From the NCBI GenBank assembly GCA_007135505.1, contig SLIS01000157.1, positions 1 through 14,736 of the forward strand: DNA of 14,736 nt, in the 5' to 3' direction. Of the stretch, positions 14,013-14,736 are shown piece by piece (within the stretch, counting starts at the first letter, position 1; each line of letters starts with the position of its first letter). Position numbers and translations under genes: made by a program. The notes under the pieces are model-generated. The model was not told where the DNA came from and ran no database searches. It saw nothing but the letters and a program-made list of their open reading frames with translations. The stretch comes from Halovivax sp. (GTDB taxonomy: Archaea; Halobacteriota; Halobacteria; Halobacteriales; Natrialbaceae).

Positions 14013-14288
14013 ATGCACGAACTTACCGGGTTCCAACGCGACCTGCTGTACGTGATCGCTGCGGCCGACCAGCCATCGGGTCAGGAAGTCAAGGCCGAGA
14101 TCGAGGGCTACTACAGCTCCGACATCAATCACGGTCGACTCTACCCGAACCTCGATACGCTCGTCGATCGGGGATTCGTCGAGAAAGGACAGCTGGATCG
14201 GCGAACGAACTACTACGACATCACGAGCGAGGGAGAGCAACTGATCGAGGAGCGACGCGAGTGGGAGTCACAGTACGTCGAGACGTAG
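14013..14288 (+). CDS. PadR-family winged-helix transcription regulator
   Basis: The 91-residue protein is a short PadR-like winged helix: MHELTGFQRDLLYVIAAADQPSGQEVKAEIEGYY is helices 1-2, SSDINHGRLYPNLDTLVDRGFVEKGQ (35-60) the recognition helix, and LDRRTNYYDITSEGEQLIEERREWE the wing and last helix. The GRLYPNLDTLVxxGxVEKG block is highly characteristic of haloarchaeal PadR regulators. The long C-terminal dimer domain of classical PadR is absent, as in these short forms. The frame continues in phase to a GTG at 13740, which would add 91 residues without resemblance to the family; the ATG at 14013 is therefore chosen. The gene sits between two sulfatase-superfamily genes and downstream of the dyad cluster, so autoregulation or control of neighbours is possible. 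The effector is unknown. Confidence 0.9.
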   Translation: MHELTGFQRDLLYVIAAADQPSGQEVKAEIEGYYSSDINHGRLYPNLDTLVDRGFVEKGQLDRRTNYYDITSEGEQLIEERREWESQYVET

Positions 14289-14383
14289 CTGTCGAATCCG
14301 TCGCCGTCGTGTCGACCACAGCGTGCGGACAGCATCGGCCAAGGCGAGCGGGGGAACACGGTACAGCTCGGAAATTCACAGCT

Positions 14384-14736
14384 TCACGGGTGGGTAGCTG
14401 ACGCGAACGTCTTCGGCACCCACGTGCGGTACGGATCGTCCGTCTCGTGCATCCAGCCGACGAGCTGGTCGACCAGTTCGTCGCGGACCTCGGCGTAATC
14501 GGGGTGGTCGATCAGGTTGGTGAGTTCGGCCGGATCCGCCCTGCGGTCGTAGAGTTCGTTCACGTCCGGACCGTTGTAGACGAACTTGAACCGCTCCGTC
14601 CGAACCATCCGCTGGGTGTAGAGGCCGAACTCCTCGCCGTAGTACTGCCCGAACGTCGAGTCGGGCCAGGCGTGGGGTCGTCGTCCGGAAAGAAGCGGCG
14701 TGAGGCTCCGGGCATCGAACGACTCGGGGATCGGGA
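14384..14736 (-). CDS. sulfatase, C-terminal part (5' end beyond the window)
   Basis: The minus strand is open from the right edge to a stop at 14384, giving 117 residues of a protein whose start lies outside. It contains GRRPHAWPD, then FGQYYGEEFGLYTQRMVRTERFKFVYNGPDVNELYDRRADPAELTNL. The blocks R-M-V-R-T-x-x-x-K-F/Y-V-Y and ELYDxxxDPxExxNL are typical of the C-terminal subdomain of arylsulfatase and N-sulfoglucosamine sulfatase relatives, which contributes substrate contacts. The active-site motif is not in view, so catalytic competence cannot be judged. It is convergent with the PadR gene (95-nt gap) and the second sulfatase-superfamily gene within 1.3 kb of the first. Confidence 0.88.
   Translation of the reverse strand, partial: PIPESFDARSLTPLLSGRRPHAWPDSTFGQYYGEEFGLYTQRMVRTERFKFVYNGPDVNELYDRRADPAELTNLIDHPDYAEVRDELVDQLVGWMHETDDPYRTWVPKTFASATHP

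Noticed and set aside
13740..14288. 182-residue form of the PadR regulator
   Set aside because: The added 91 residues are Arg-rich and unlike PadR proteins, whereas the ATG at 14013 gives the standard N-terminus; kept as a finding only because of the promoter spacing.

Overview
The window looks like chromosomal DNA of a halophilic archaeon (class Halobacteria). It is GC-rich, the predicted proteins are strongly acidic, several genes have TATA-like boxes about 22-30 nt upstream of the start codon (leaderless style), and many products are close to familiar haloarchaeal proteins: archaeal EngB, Nob1 with a zinc ribbon, the secF-secD gene order, archaeal TruA and a DUF5812-type protein. I cannot place the genus.

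Left part (1-7190) is mostly core housekeeping. In order: an MBL-fold hydrolase (+), an EngB GTPase (+), a HAD phosphatase (-), a 69-residue zinc-finger-like microprotein (+), a two-gene unit of a stand-alone PRC-barrel protein and the Nob1 endonuclease (+), a CPBP membrane protease (-), glucose-6-phosphate isomerase (-) and a DUF5812-type protein (+). EngB, Nob1 and probably the PRC-barrel protein point to ribosome maturation.

Middle part (7190-11450): a small conserved protein with a CC motif (-), a 349-nt spacer with a 41-bp tandem repeat, the overlapping secF-secD pair (+), and truA (-) facing secD tail to tail.

Right part (11450-14736) looks accessory. It holds a sulfatase-superfamily enzyme with Thr where a sulfatase should have Cys or Ser, a stand-alone 106-residue beta-rich protein, a 387-nt AT-richer spacer dense in dyad symmetry, a PadR-type regulator, and the 3' part of a second sulfatase that runs off the right edge.

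No rRNA, tRNA, transposase or CRISPR array was recognised. The signals least explained by the genes are the short tandem repeats, two of which span or touch stop codons (pgi and the 7188 gene) and one of which precedes secFD, and the operator-like cluster at 13686-13733. I did not find a clear multi-gene new system; the best candidates are the Thr-type sulfatase-like enzyme with its neighbourhood, and the PRC-barrel/Nob1 pair.
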